Made by a program: the position numbers and the translations under genes. Below the pieces are notes generated by a model. That model was given only the letters and a program-made list of their open reading frames with translations. It was not told where the DNA came from and made no database searches. DNA of 64,000 nt, taken from contig JACPHJ010000093.1 of NCBI GenBank assembly GCA_016188675.1, positions 62,001 through 126,000 of the forward strand, read 5' to 3'. Of this stretch, positions 9,442 to 18,924 are shown piece by piece. Positions within the stretch are counted from its first letter, which is position 1, and every line of letters begins with the position of its first letter. Origin of the DNA: Planctomycetota bacterium. GTDB taxonomy: Bacteria; Planctomycetota; Brocadiia; Brocadiales; Brocadiaceae.

Positions 9442-10377
9442 TTATTCATATGCCAATTGACGATTGATCTTTTCTGCTCTTACGTTAAAATATTTTAGAT
9501 CATTTAGAGATAGTTTTTGCTTCCAGATCATATCTGTCTTGATAGTCGAAGAATTGTTAAAACGCATTTCATTACCGTTTGTAATGTGATGTGTTTTATT
9601 TTTGAAATTAAGCATTTCTTCCTCAAATTCTAATCCTATAAAATTACATATTTTTATAAGTTCATTTTTAGTGCTAGTTGCCAAATCTTCATATCTTATC
9701 TGTAATACATGATTTGGGTTTACGTTCTTTTTCAATAAAGGCAATACCCTGGCATAAACGTTTTTCCAAGAATTAAGGCTTTCCTTCCTAGGAAAACTTC
9801 TCTTCAATCCTGAATAAAAAACCGCCCTCCCGTCTCGTACCAGAAGAATGATTCGTACACTTTCAGGCGACATTTTGTAAAGATTAACACATTCAAGATA
9901 TGATTTAGAAGAATCTACAATTAGTTTAGTGCCAAGAACAGAATTCACCGTATCATACAAAATGAATTTGTTCTTCAGCCCTTCATTAATATTACCTGTA
10001 AATGTTTGTAAAAAGCTTAGTCCAAAACGTAACTCCGCATATTTTAAACCAGACTTTATTTTCCGAATGAACTTATAAATCAAAGTCTGATGTTTTTTGT
10101 CAACCATGATTTTGCTGTAAATATAACCCAAGTTAAGCGAATAAGGATTACTCTTGATGTCGATACCTAATTTTTCACTCAGACTATTAATAACTTCAAT
10201 CCATACAGGGCAGCATCTCACAGTTAACCCACACGTACAAGCTGTATTTAGGGCAAGATTCTTAGGTAATTGTGTGATCTCGCCCAAGGAAGTCACACAT
10301 GAATGAGAACCAATGAGCATGTCAAGAAGCGTTGAACCAGAAAAATTTGCAGAACAAATATAAATATATTTAACCAT
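9442..10377 (-). CDS. Second sulfotransferase-family protein
   Basis: 311 residues, only distantly similar to its neighbour. The P-loop-like PAPS site is ICSANFSGSTLLDMLIGSHS at residues ~7-26, and IILLVRDGRAVFYSGLKR near 175-192 is the 3'-phosphate site. A CGLTVRCCPVW stretch near residue 50 is seen in this sulfotransferase subgroup. Two different sulfotransferases imply sulfation at two positions or on two sugars. The gap to the next gene is 21 bp, so cotranscription is likely. Confidence 0.82.
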   Translation of the reverse strand: MVKYIYICSANFSGSTLLDMLIGSHSCVTSLGEITQLPKNLALNTACTCGLTVRCCPVWIEVINSLSEKLGIDIKSNPYSLNLGYIYSKIMVDKKHQTLIYKFIRKIKSGLKYAELRFGLSFLQTFTGNINEGLKNKFILYDTVNSVLGTKLIVDSSKSYLECVNLYKMSPESVRIILLVRDGRAVFYSGLKRSFPRKESLNSWKNVYARVLPLLKKNVNPNHVLQIRYEDLATSTKNELIKICNFIGLEFEEEMLNFKNKTHHITNGNEMRFNNSSTIKTDMIWKQKLSLNDLKYFNVRAEKINRQLAYE

Positions 10378-10453
10378 GGGAAAAAGACATTTGCATAAGC
10401 TAACTAAATTTGAATAGATTAAAAACTACACTGAAATAAGGGTTAAATAACAC

Positions 10454-11266
10454 TTACCTTTCCACAAGAAACCACGGATTTAAAAGGTTTTCCTTATTAT
10501 ATTTCAAGGAAAGGTTTGTTTTTCTGTCTATCACTTGTCCCCCTGCCTCCTCAACTATAATGTGTCCTGCGGCCGTATCCCATTCCATTGTTGGGCCAAA
10601 TCGCGGATAAACATTTGCCTTTGCTTCTGCTACAAGGCAAAATTTAAGCGAACTACCAGCAGATATGATATTTATTTCCTTGTATTTTTGTTTCAATTCA
10701 TGAATGTAATCTTCTGTCTCTTTTGACCAATGCGAACGACTTCCTACAATTGTGAAAGGCATTTTTTCGGTGTTTCCCGGTAGTTTTTGGGAAGATACAG
10801 TTAATTCATCAATTGTATTAAAATTATCTAAATTATCTTTTCCCTCAAATTTATATGTCCCAATCTCCTCTTGAGCAAAGTATAATAACCCTTTTACAGG
10901 GACATAGATCACCCCAATTACCGGCTTGTTTTTGTGTATTAATGCAATGTTTACCGTAAACTCACCATTTCGTTTTATAAACTCCTTTGTCCCATCAAGG
11001 GGATCAACAAGCCAAAAATATTCCCAGATTTTTCTCTCTTCGTAAGGTATACTTTTCCCTTCCTCGCTGAGTATGGGTATGTCCGGATACAACGTCTTCA
11101 AGTTATCAACTATCACATCATTAGAGTTTTTATCGGCAATAGTTAATGGTGATTGATCTTCCTTGGCTTCTATGCAAAAATCGGTGGTGTAGACATTTAG
11201 TATTTCATCCCCAGCTGTTTTTGCTATCCTAATTACGTCCAGTATGTTAAGCCTGTTTATACTCAT
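10454..11266 (-). CDS. cysQ: 3'(2'),5'-bisphosphate nucleotidase (PAP phosphatase)
   Basis: 270 residues, the usual family length. DPLDGTKEFIKRNGEF holds the metal-binding DPxDGT motif near residues 88-103, EEGKSIPYEER is the upstream acidic site, and MEWDTAAGHIIVEEAGG near 228 is the second signature. The enzyme hydrolyses PAP, the inhibitory by-product of sulfotransferases, to AMP. Its place beside two sulfotransferases and the PAPS-synthesis gene makes this role strong here. Inositol monophosphatase activity is the main alternative within the family. Confidence 0.9.
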   Translation of the reverse strand: MSINRLNILDVIRIAKTAGDEILNVYTTDFCIEAKEDQSPLTIADKNSNDVIVDNLKTLYPDIPILSEEGKSIPYEERKIWEYFWLVDPLDGTKEFIKRNGEFTVNIALIHKNKPVIGVIYVPVKGLLYFAQEEIGTYKFEGKDNLDNFNTIDELTVSSQKLPGNTEKMPFTIVGSRSHWSKETEDYIHELKQKYKEINIISAGSSLKFCLVAEAKANVYPRFGPTMEWDTAAGHIIVEEAGGQVIDRKTNLSLKYNKENLLNPWFLVER

Positions 11267-11281
11267 TTTTGAAGTTTTACC

Positions 11282-12865
11282 TTACGCCCTGGAAGTACGC
11301 ATTCTGAATTTAAATTTTTTAGCTACAGCATCAAAAACAAATCTATCTTCATCTGCGATACCTTTAATAATAAAGCCCGCCACAAATATACCACTAACTA
11401 CAAGACCATTTGAAACAAGCCTTACCAAGACAGGGTGATTGAGCAAATAATTATTGATAATCAAGTAATTATCAATAAGCACATAGTTATCCAGGAGATA
11501 AAGTGCGATACCTGCAATTACACCACATACAACCCCTTGAATATAACTCATGTTATATGGTTGAATTTTGTAAATAATGTAAACCTCTACTAACCCTAAA
11601 AGGTTAATGGTGCTTATAGAAATACTCGTAGCTATAGCGGCTCCTAAACTCCCATATATCGGAATAAGAAAATAATTAAGGGCAATATTTACAACAACCA
11701 TCGCCAAAGAGTTTATTAGTGTAATATTTTGCTTGCCTGTCATAGATAAGGTAAACCCTACACCTCCTGTTGCACAGTTAACAAACTGCGAAATAGTTAA
11801 AAATATCAATACATAAGCCCCCACCTCAATATAGGTACTACCAAAAACAGCCATAACTTCTCTGGCAGAGAAAATGAGAATCAGCATAATTGGCAGTGCC
11901 ATAAAAAAGACCCAACGGGTTGTTGTTTTAAAAAGATTCTCTAATTTTTCTTTTTTACCCAAATGATGCAACTCAGCAGCGGCCGGGGCATAAATTGAAT
12001 TTGATGCGGTTAAAATTAATGTAAGAACCATGGGAATCTGTGATGCGGCACGGTATATGCCTACATCTACGGCTGATCTCTTATATCCCAGCATAATGAT
12101 GTCGGTCCAGTACAGAGCTAATCCCAGAAATCCACTAAACAAAAGTGGCATCGAATAATTTAAAAGCTTTTTAGTTTCATAAATAGGTTTAATAGTTCTC
12201 CTTTTTATTTCCGGAAATTGCCTGACAATAAAATAAAAACCCACAAGAAGCGCTATTGCGTGGGAAATAACAAATGAAACAATAATCCAAGCAAATCCAA
12301 AACCAAGACAAAGAAAAAAAATTGTTAAAACTACGTTTGCTGATGGCTGGACTATATCTTTTATATACGCATTATACTTGGTTGTGTGAAATCCCTGTGA
12401 GGCTGTGGCAACAACCATCATGGTTGCCATAAATGGAACACATGGGGCAAAGGTTTTCATTATGTTTGTCAACCCCGGTTTGTGAAATACAGATTCGGAT
12501 ATAAAACCTGCATAAAAGTAAACCAGTCCACCCAGCACACTCCCGCACAAAAAAGAGAATAGAGCAGAGCTGATTAGCACACCCTTTACCCTATACGGAT
12601 CATCCTTTCGGTAGATGGAAATGAACCTCATTGCTCCCATATTTAGACCTAAACGACCAAAAAGATCTGCAATTCTTATGACGGTTAGTCCTAGGCTAAA
12701 CAAACCAAACACCTCGGTGCTAAAGAAGCGCGCAATAATAACCTGATATATGAAGAAAAGACATCTTCCAATTGCACTGCCAATAAGGCTGATTCCCGCC
12801 CCTTTGGCGACCTTTTTTACGTCTTTTGAAGTGTCTTCAATTGTAGCTTGTTGTATTTTAGTCAT
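11282..12865 (-). CDS. Polysaccharide flippase (Wzx/MurJ-MATE superfamily)
   Basis: 527 residues with about fourteen hydrophobic segments. The N-terminal block GAGISLIGSAIGRCLFFIYQ followed by ARFFSTEVFGLFSLG is typical of the polysaccharide-synthesis flippase family. It probably moves undecaprenyl-linked repeat units across the inner membrane, upstream of the Wzy-like protein. A basic C-terminal tail (KKFKFRMRTSRA) would lie in the cytoplasm. It lies between cysQ and the ATP sulfurylase gene, all on the minus strand. Confidence 0.88.
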   Translation of the reverse strand: MTKIQQATIEDTSKDVKKVAKGAGISLIGSAIGRCLFFIYQVIIARFFSTEVFGLFSLGLTVIRIADLFGRLGLNMGAMRFISIYRKDDPYRVKGVLISSALFSFLCGSVLGGLVYFYAGFISESVFHKPGLTNIMKTFAPCVPFMATMMVVATASQGFHTTKYNAYIKDIVQPSANVVLTIFFLCLGFGFAWIIVSFVISHAIALLVGFYFIVRQFPEIKRRTIKPIYETKKLLNYSMPLLFSGFLGLALYWTDIIMLGYKRSAVDVGIYRAASQIPMVLTLILTASNSIYAPAAAELHHLGKKEKLENLFKTTTRWVFFMALPIMLILIFSAREVMAVFGSTYIEVGAYVLIFLTISQFVNCATGGVGFTLSMTGKQNITLINSLAMVVVNIALNYFLIPIYGSLGAAIATSISISTINLLGLVEVYIIYKIQPYNMSYIQGVVCGVIAGIALYLLDNYVLIDNYLIINNYLLNHPVLVRLVSNGLVVSGIFVAGFIIKGIADEDRFVFDAVAKKFKFRMRTSRA

Positions 12866-12979
12866 TTTTAAAAATGTTTAATCTATTCCTTTCGCATTGA
12901 ATTATACGAATACCACGAATGCTCTACAATCAGGAGAAGGATTTTTATAAAATCCTTTTAAAATCAGACTATTGTAACC

Positions 12980-14692
12980 CTATCGGATGAACCCGAGTTT
13001 TTCTAGTTTCAATAATACCATCTGTGCCGCCTCTTCCGGCGAGCACTGCCGTGTGTCGATTACGAGTTCAGGATTCTCAGGCGCTTCATACGGGTCACTT
13101 ATGCCGGTAAATTCTTTGATTATTCCTGCCCGGGCCTTTGCGTATAGCCCCTTACGATCTCTCTCTTCACAAATTTCAAGGGGCGTTGACACATATACCT
13201 CCAAAAATCCCCCTGCCGGAGATATGATGTCTCTGACTCTCTTGCGGGTTGCCGCATACGGCGCAATGGGAGCGCAGATAGCAATACCACCCGCTTTGGT
13301 AATCTCGCCTGCTACAAAACCGATTCGCAGGATATTCAAGTCCCTGTGTTCTTTCGAAAAGCCCAGTTCGCTTGAAAGGTGTTTTCTTACCAAATCTCCA
13401 TCCAGAAGCGTTACCGCTTTGCCGCCCATTTCCAGGAATTTTACCAGCAAGGCGTTTGCTATCGTAGATTTACCAGAACCGGAAAGCCCCGTAAAAAATA
13501 CTGTAAATCCCTGTTTTTGCCTGGGTGGATGTGTCTTCCTCAATTCCTCAACTACTTCAGAAAAGGAAAACCAGTCAGGTATTTCAAGACCTTCCTGCAA
13601 ACGACGGCGGAATTCAGTGCCGGATATATCCAGAACTTCCATTCTGTCTTCAACTTCATCTACCGGCATGTACCCTGCCTTTTCTTTTACATAGACCATC
13701 ATCTGAAACGGCACCATTTCAACTCCAATCTCTCCTTGATACTTTGAGATAAGCTCCTGTGCATCATAATGCCCGTAGAAAGGTTTACCGTTACTGCCAT
13801 TTCCCGGCCCTGCATGATCCCTGCCCACGATAAGATGAGTACAGCCGTAATTTTTGCGTATGATTGCGTGCCACAATGCCTCGCGCGGACCTCCCATACG
13901 CATGGCCAATGGCAACAGGCTCAGGGCTGTCGTCTGTTCTGGATAATGCTTCAGCAGCTTCTCATAGCAACGCACCCTTGAGTAGTGGTCTATGTCTCCC
14001 GGCTTTGTCATGCCTACAACGGGGTGTATGAGAAGGTTTGCTTCTGCTAATTTTGCCGCCCGGAAAGTGAGTTCCTGGTGGGCCCGATGCATGGGGTTTC
14101 TTGTTTGAAATGCCACCACTTTATGCCACCCCTGTCTTTTAAATTTTTCCCTTAATTCTCTTGGAGTATTGCGTAAGTGGCCAAAGTCGTAATGAAATGG
14201 CATCTCTACCCCGGTAATTTCACCGCCTAGGTAAACCGGATTTGCCCGATTAAGCAAGAACTCTACGGCAGGGTGTAATATGTCCTTGGTTCCATATACG
14301 AATTTTGCCTCCGTTTCCTTGTCCGGTTTCCAGATATCAGAGACGTTCAGCACCGCGATGAGTATGCCTTCCGGATTTCTCAAGGCAATGGAACTTCCAG
14401 TCGCTACTTTTGACGCGAATTCTTCGGTGACGTCCAGCGTTACCGGTATCGGCCAAAGCGTCCCATCGCTAAGACGCATATCCCGAACGACAGTATTGTA
14501 ATCGGCCTTCCCAAAAAAACCTTCAAGCGGAGAAAACCCTCCGTTCATTATCATTTCCAGATCGCACAACTGGCGTTCGGTCAGATCCCAGGAAGGAAAG
14601 TCCCTTGCTCTTTTTTTCAGCATTTCAGCCTCTTTTTCATCCAGGAGTCTTTCCTTCAGCATTCCACCGTGCGGTGAGATTAAAACAGTCAT
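12980..14692 (-). CDS. Bifunctional sulfate adenylyltransferase / APS kinase
   Basis: About 570 residues from the ATG at 14692, which has an AAAGGAAA ribosome site; a start 45 bases upstream is possible but poorer. The ATP sulfurylase part shows QTRNPMHRAHQELTFRAA, whose HxxH motif binds ATP, and GRDHAGPG. The C-terminal part is an APS kinase with Walker A in FTGLSGSGKSTIANALL near residue 390 and LLDGDLVRKHLS. The fusion makes APS from sulfate and ATP, then PAPS. In this locus it would feed the two sulfotransferases rather than cysteine synthesis; no reductase is nearby. Confidence 0.95.
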   Translation of the reverse strand: MTVLISPHGGMLKERLLDEKEAEMLKKRARDFPSWDLTERQLCDLEMIMNGGFSPLEGFFGKADYNTVVRDMRLSDGTLWPIPVTLDVTEEFASKVATGSSIALRNPEGILIAVLNVSDIWKPDKETEAKFVYGTKDILHPAVEFLLNRANPVYLGGEITGVEMPFHYDFGHLRNTPRELREKFKRQGWHKVVAFQTRNPMHRAHQELTFRAAKLAEANLLIHPVVGMTKPGDIDHYSRVRCYEKLLKHYPEQTTALSLLPLAMRMGGPREALWHAIIRKNYGCTHLIVGRDHAGPGNGSNGKPFYGHYDAQELISKYQGEIGVEMVPFQMMVYVKEKAGYMPVDEVEDRMEVLDISGTEFRRRLQEGLEIPDWFSFSEVVEELRKTHPPRQKQGFTVFFTGLSGSGKSTIANALLVKFLEMGGKAVTLLDGDLVRKHLSSELGFSKEHRDLNILRIGFVAGEITKAGGIAICAPIAPYAATRKRVRDIISPAGGFLEVYVSTPLEICEERDRKGLYAKARAGIIKEFTGISDPYEAPENPELVIDTRQCSPEEAAQMVLLKLEKLGFIR

Positions 14693-14746
14693 TATTTTCC
14701 TTTCTTCGAGATGCCAATTATTAATCCATACAACCATTACATTGTA

Positions 14747-15715
14747 TTAACTCTTACACTCCCATACCCACGCCGTTCCTATAATTTCTTCCAAATTAGC
14801 ATTTGGCTTCCAACCCAAAATCTTTTTTGCCATTTCCGCACCTGCCACAAGTTTTGCTGGATCACCCGCACGGCGTGGTACTATTTTTACTTTTATTTTC
14901 TTACCGGTCACTTCTTCCACCGTTCGTACGACCTCTTTTACCGAATAACCACTGCCACTACCCAGATTGAATATATCATTCTTCTTTCCATCTTTTAAAG
15001 CCTTTAACGCCAAAAGATGCGCATGGCATAAGTCCTGTACGTGTATAAAATCCCTAATGCAGGTTCCGTCCGGTGTTGGATAATCGTCTCCAAAAATCAT
15101 CAATTCTGACTTCTCACCTCTTGCGGTCTTTAGTATATTGGGAATGAGATGGGTTTCGGGGTTGTGTTTTTCTCCTATTTCCCCAGCCGGATGCGCGCCT
15201 GCTGCATTAAAATAACGAAGCGCAATATAAGAAAAGTCATACGCGCGGGAAATATCACTCAAAATGTTTTCGATCATCAGCTTTGACCTGCCATACGTGT
15301 TTGTTGGACAGGTTTTATCTTCTTCCTTTATAGGAATATTCTCCGGTTCTCCATAAACTGCTGCCGTAGAGGAAAAAATGAATTTCGCTACTTTATTTTC
15401 CATCATTACCTTTAGTAAATTGATACAGGCTAACACATTATTATGGTAATATTTCAGGGGATCACTCATTGATTCCGGCACGATGCTCGACGCGGCAAAA
15501 TGCATTACGGCGTCAATGGAATGATCCCTGAATACCCCCTGAATATCAGGCACATTACGCAGATCGCCTCTAATAAAAGGAACTCTTTCGGGGACAAATT
15601 CCCTGTAGCCCGTGCTTAAATTATCAAATACAACAGTATCGTATTTTTCTTCGAGTAAGGCTCGCACCATGTGGGAACCAATATATCCAGCGCCGCCAAC
15701 AACTAAAACACGCAT
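14747..15715 (-). CDS. galE: UDP-glucose 4-epimerase
   Basis: 322 residues, standard length. It is an extended short-chain dehydrogenase with the NAD loop GGAGYIGSH at residues 7-15, the FSSTAAVYGEPE motif supplying the catalytic Ser/Thr, and the YGRSK (YxxxK) catalytic pair near residue 143. RYFNAAGAHPAGEIGE is characteristic of GalE-type epimerases. It interconverts UDP-glucose and UDP-galactose (possibly the N-acetyl forms), supplying a sugar donor for the polymer. Confidence 0.92.
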   Translation of the reverse strand: MRVLVVGGAGYIGSHMVRALLEEKYDTVVFDNLSTGYREFVPERVPFIRGDLRNVPDIQGVFRDHSIDAVMHFAASSIVPESMSDPLKYYHNNVLACINLLKVMMENKVAKFIFSSTAAVYGEPENIPIKEEDKTCPTNTYGRSKLMIENILSDISRAYDFSYIALRYFNAAGAHPAGEIGEKHNPETHLIPNILKTARGEKSELMIFGDDYPTPDGTCIRDFIHVQDLCHAHLLALKALKDGKKNDIFNLGSGSGYSVKEVVRTVEEVTGKKIKVKIVPRRAGDPAKLVAGAEMAKKILGWKPNANLEEIIGTAWVWECKS

Positions 15716-15780
15716 GCGTACTCCAACAACGATTTAAATTAACCACAGATTAACACGGATAAACACTGATTTTTTTCTAC

Positions 15781-15845
15781 CCACCCCTCAATCCCCTCCC
15801 AAGAGGGGACTTCTTTTATTCCCCTCTTGAGAGGGGTAGGGGTGT
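15781..15845. repeat. Palindromic repeat, CCCCTCTTGAGAGGGG type
   Basis: An intergenic imperfect palindrome made of two CCCCTC/GAGGGG hairpins inside outer CACCCCT and AGGGGTG arms. Related copies lie at 31379, 34832 and 38797. It resembles a REP/MITE-like mobile palindrome, or could act as a transcription terminator. Confidence 0.65.
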
Positions 15846-15858
15846 ATTTTTTGCGCTA

Positions 15859-16647
15859 CTAATAAACTCTGGTTGCAATGTACTGTTTTGCTTGATTTAC
15901 ACATCCTCTGCTGCCGGCAAAGTACTTTTGCGCATCGTAATAAGCCTGCTTATCTCCTATATCAAACCACTTCTCAGTAAAATTACAGCCATAAACCTCA
16001 TCAACTTGTGACAACCACCCTATAAAATGTCCCATGGCATCGTAGTAATTACCAGATGCAAGATACTCTGAAAATCTATCAAGTTTACATTGCGGAAAAT
16101 AGTAGAGACACATAGAAACGAATGAAGAGTTTGGTTGTTCTGGTTTTTCCTGAAAGCCAATCACCTGCGAGCTACTATCAAATTCAACAACGCCAAACCT
16201 TTTCGCAGCGCTAAGGTCTTTGAGATTAACCATGCCGATTGAAGAGGCGGGATTTTTTCTTTGGGCAAAGGCAATAAACGCATCTAAATTACCCGTAAAG
16301 ATGTTGTCTCCGCCAATTATGAGGAGGTCGTCATCTATCATTTTCTCTGCAATAGCCAACTGAATATCTCCGATAGTGCCCAGCCTGTCGCTCTCCGAAG
16401 TCGTTCCGTCATTAATAAGTTCGATATTTGTATTTCTGCTAAAGCTTCCTAACCATGTCTGAAAATGACTTAAAAATTTCTCATTGGTGACAATATAAAT
16501 CTTGTCTATAAAACGAAGATGGTTGATTTTTTTGATGATATATTCGATTATTGGTTTTCCGGCAATTGGCAATAAGGGCTTTGGTGTATTTTCAGTCAGT
16601 GGATACAGCCTTGTGCCATAGCCTGCGGCTAAGATTAAAGCTTTCAT
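15859..16647 (-). CDS. Sugar-phosphate nucleotidyltransferase
   Basis: 262 residues. The nucleotide-binding signature MKALILAAGYGTRLYPLT is at the extreme N-terminus, followed by TPKPLLPIAGKPIIEYII. IGGDNIFTG is the metal-binding aspartate loop. This is the RmlA/UgpA-like class that makes NDP-sugars from sugar 1-phosphates and NTP. Which sugar is not clear; the length is shorter than typical RmlA. A strong ribosome site (AAGGAGG) precedes the ATG. In the gap upstream (16648-16936) I see only a GGGG-palindrome fragment at 16841-16877. Confidence 0.87.
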   Translation of the reverse strand: MKALILAAGYGTRLYPLTENTPKPLLPIAGKPIIEYIIKKINHLRFIDKIYIVTNEKFLSHFQTWLGSFSRNTNIELINDGTTSESDRLGTIGDIQLAIAEKMIDDDLLIIGGDNIFTGNLDAFIAFAQRKNPASSIGMVNLKDLSAAKRFGVVEFDSSSQVIGFQEKPEQPNSSFVSMCLYYFPQCKLDRFSEYLASGNYYDAMGHFIGWLSQVDEVYGCNFTEKWFDIGDKQAYYDAQKYFAGSRGCVNQAKQYIATRVY

Positions 16648-16840
16648 TTTCTAGATGCCTCCTTTTTATCAAGATTTTTATTCAGAAGTTACATTTTACA
16701 GGATACTGCATGGTTCAGCCGTCTTCGATTAAACCACAACCTTTGTCATTTTTCACGGTGGCATCGGTTCCTATCCATGTCCCGGTCAAAACATCCAGTT
16801 CGATCTTCAAAATTGAACCGGCAAAGGTTGTTCTGGGTAA

Positions 16841-16877
16841 GTCCCCCTGGTTAATAAAAGGGATTCAGGGGGTTGTG
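16841..16877. repeat. Palindromic repeat fragment (GTCCCCCT...AGGGGGTTGTG)
   Basis: A short inverted repeat with 5-base C and G arms around an AT-rich loop, ending in GGGGGTTGTG. It is like the element at 31332-31375 and, less closely, 18800-18838. Intergenic; likely a second REP-like family. Confidence 0.5.
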
Positions 16878-16936
16878 TTTTCTGAAATTCTTTACAACCC
16901 CCGTGCCCCTAAGAGGAAATCGTTTATACAATTAAA

Positions 16937-17164
16937 TTAATAACTATCATTGGTTAACTCCTGTGATACATCCACCTTGGTGTTTATACCTTCTTCTATC
17001 ATTCCTTTTGCAGTCTTTTTAATGTCTGTTTCTATATTTTCAGTTGCTACAATAACGTCTTTCATAATGCCAGGGAAGATTTTTAGTATATACGTAAACA
17101 GGAAAGCTGCAAAAAAACAGATTACTATGACAATTATTACCTGTTTGCCCGCCCTTACACCCAT
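16937..17164 (-). CDS. Small membrane protein of the polysaccharide operon
   Basis: 75 residues. A single membrane segment covers residues ~8-29 (IIVIVICFFAAFLFTYIL), followed by a charged, probably helical tail ending TNDSY. Its ATG overlaps the last ten bases of the copolymerase gene, which supports it as real and translated with it. I do not recognise the family. Size and position suggest an accessory of the copolymerase or export complex; that is inference. Confidence 0.6.
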   Translation of the reverse strand: MGVRAGKQVIIVIVICFFAAFLFTYILKIFPGIMKDVIVATENIETDIKKTAKGMIEEGINTKVDVSQELTNDSY

Positions 17165-18750
17165 TTATAGAGTATCCTTGGAATAGCAAAAGTGCGGTTA
17201 TTCAAAACGACACCAATAAAATTGCACTTCCGCTGTTCTAATGGCGCTATCAGTGATTTAATGACATGCCGGCGAGTTTTGCCTTCATTTACCACCAGTA
17301 CAATCCCATCCAGATAAGAAGAAAGAATAGAAACGTCTTTAATATGCCTTAAATTTGCATAGTCAACAAAAACAATGTCAGCGTTTTCCATTGCTGATTT
17401 AATTACTTCCTGCAATTTAACAGAACCCAAAAGAGTAACCGGATTGAGCGAGGTTTTCCCCGCGGATAAGGCGATTAGATTCTCCCCTGCGTTCCGCGTT
17501 GCTTTTTCCAGAGTAGTCTTCCCTTCGAGGATATCAGAGAGACCGGGGCTCTCTGAAATATTTAAGAATTTATGGACAGCAGGCGCCCTCAAATTAGCAT
17601 CGATAACATGCACTTTGTGTCCGGCGGTTGCGGAAAGGTACGTGCAAAGATTGGCAAGAATCATCGTACTTCCCTCAAGAGGAGAGGCAGCCGTTACCAG
17701 CACGGATTTTAATTTTTTGTCTTTTATCAATAGATACAATTGGTCGGCAAGATGATGATACGATTGGGTATAAGGAGTTGTTTGTTGTATCTCTTTAATA
17801 AGTGTTTTCCCATTATTGCCCACCCTCGGGATAAAACCCAGAAGGGGAAAAGGGAAAAAGTTTTCCACGTCCTGAGGCGATTTGAAGGTGGTATCGATAT
17901 ATTCAAATCCAAAAGCAAGCATTACCCCGAGAAATATACTCATAAAAAAGGCTATAACAAGGGTTGTTGATTTACGGGTACTCGCTGGCGCAAAAGGCGC
18001 TTGCGCCTGTTCTATAATTTTGACGCTTGCCGGCCCAATGGCCTCTATTGTGGGCAGGGGCAGACCGGAGAGGTGGTTCTCCATAGCATTAATATGATCT
18101 TTTAGCAACAATACATCCTGGTGTTTTTCACCATACTGCGTCCGAAGTTCTACCAGTTGCTGTTCAAGGTCAAAGATAACATACGACCGGCTCACCGCAT
18201 TTGCAATCATAGAGGCAGCCTCCGGGCTAAAGTCTTTGGCGCTTATAGTAAATATATCAGTGTCTCTTATAGATTCGATAGATACACATTCCCGTAAATT
18301 CTCTACCGCCGCTCTGAAGATAAACTCTGTTTCCTGTGCCGTGGGGAGCGATGGCTGGAATGAAAGACTGCGCCTTAATCTTATTAACAACGCCTTAATT
18401 GGAGAACAAAAGTTTATTTCATAGTCCAGCGGCCGCTCATGAAAACCTAATACCTTAACCGCTCGTTCCAGTACGGGATTGGAATTTACGATTTCTCTCT
18501 GGGTAAGGGATACCACGCTTTGTCCATAAGATCCTATATCTTTATAATAAGGAGATGTAACCTGTTTCTTGCCGGAAACAAGCATCTTGACCTGCGCCAC
18601 ATATACGGGGGTTTTTAGTTCCAGACCAATAACAACACTTATCATAACGGTGATAAACGTAACGATAATTACCATCTTGCGCCTGAATATAACTGTCAGA
18701 TAATCACGCATGGTACTCTCAACTAAATTTGATTTCATAATTTTTTCCAT
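17155..18750 (-). CDS. Polysaccharide copolymerase, Wzc/BY-kinase-like with degenerate P-loop
   Basis: About 531 residues from the ATG at 18750 (18738 also possible). An N-terminal Wzz domain begins DYLTVIFRRKMVIIVTFITV, a membrane segment, and a second segment (VIAFFMSIFLGVMLAFGFEY) lies near residue 290. The cytoplasmic domain resembles bacterial tyrosine kinases, but Walker A reads AASPLEGSTMILANL, without the GK[ST] lysine, and Walker A' is VIDANLRAP. There is no tyrosine-rich tail. It therefore probably sets chain length and links to the Wza-like exporter without kinase activity. The exporter gene lies just upstream. Confidence 0.85.
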   Translation of the reverse strand: MEKIMKSNLVESTMRDYLTVIFRRKMVIIVTFITVMISVVIGLELKTPVYVAQVKMLVSGKKQVTSPYYKDIGSYGQSVVSLTQREIVNSNPVLERAVKVLGFHERPLDYEINFCSPIKALLIRLRRSLSFQPSLPTAQETEFIFRAAVENLRECVSIESIRDTDIFTISAKDFSPEAASMIANAVSRSYVIFDLEQQLVELRTQYGEKHQDVLLLKDHINAMENHLSGLPLPTIEAIGPASVKIIEQAQAPFAPASTRKSTTLVIAFFMSIFLGVMLAFGFEYIDTTFKSPQDVENFFPFPLLGFIPRVGNNGKTLIKEIQQTTPYTQSYHHLADQLYLLIKDKKLKSVLVTAASPLEGSTMILANLCTYLSATAGHKVHVIDANLRAPAVHKFLNISESPGLSDILEGKTTLEKATRNAGENLIALSAGKTSLNPVTLLGSVKLQEVIKSAMENADIVFVDYANLRHIKDVSILSSYLDGIVLVVNEGKTRRHVIKSLIAPLEQRKCNFIGVVLNNRTFAIPRILYKWV

Positions 18751-18799
18751 TAAAGAAAGTCCACAATACTTTAAGTTTTTTGAAAAAAGTAAAGTTTTT

Positions 18800-18838
18800 A
18801 CAACCTCCCTCCCCCCTTTTCTATGGGGGATTTGGCTG
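18800..18838. repeat. Palindromic repeat fragment near the copolymerase start
   Basis: Contains CAACCTCCCTCCCCCC followed by TATGGGGGATTTGG, a short inverted repeat of the GGGGG family also present at 16841 and 31332. It lies between the export-protein gene and the copolymerase start. Confidence 0.4.
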
Positions 18839-18924
18839 TATCTACGCAGCGCCATGTAGTGTAATGGCAATTCATGAATTGCCACAACACGATTGAAAGT
18901 TGTCGAACACCTAATTTATTTCCG

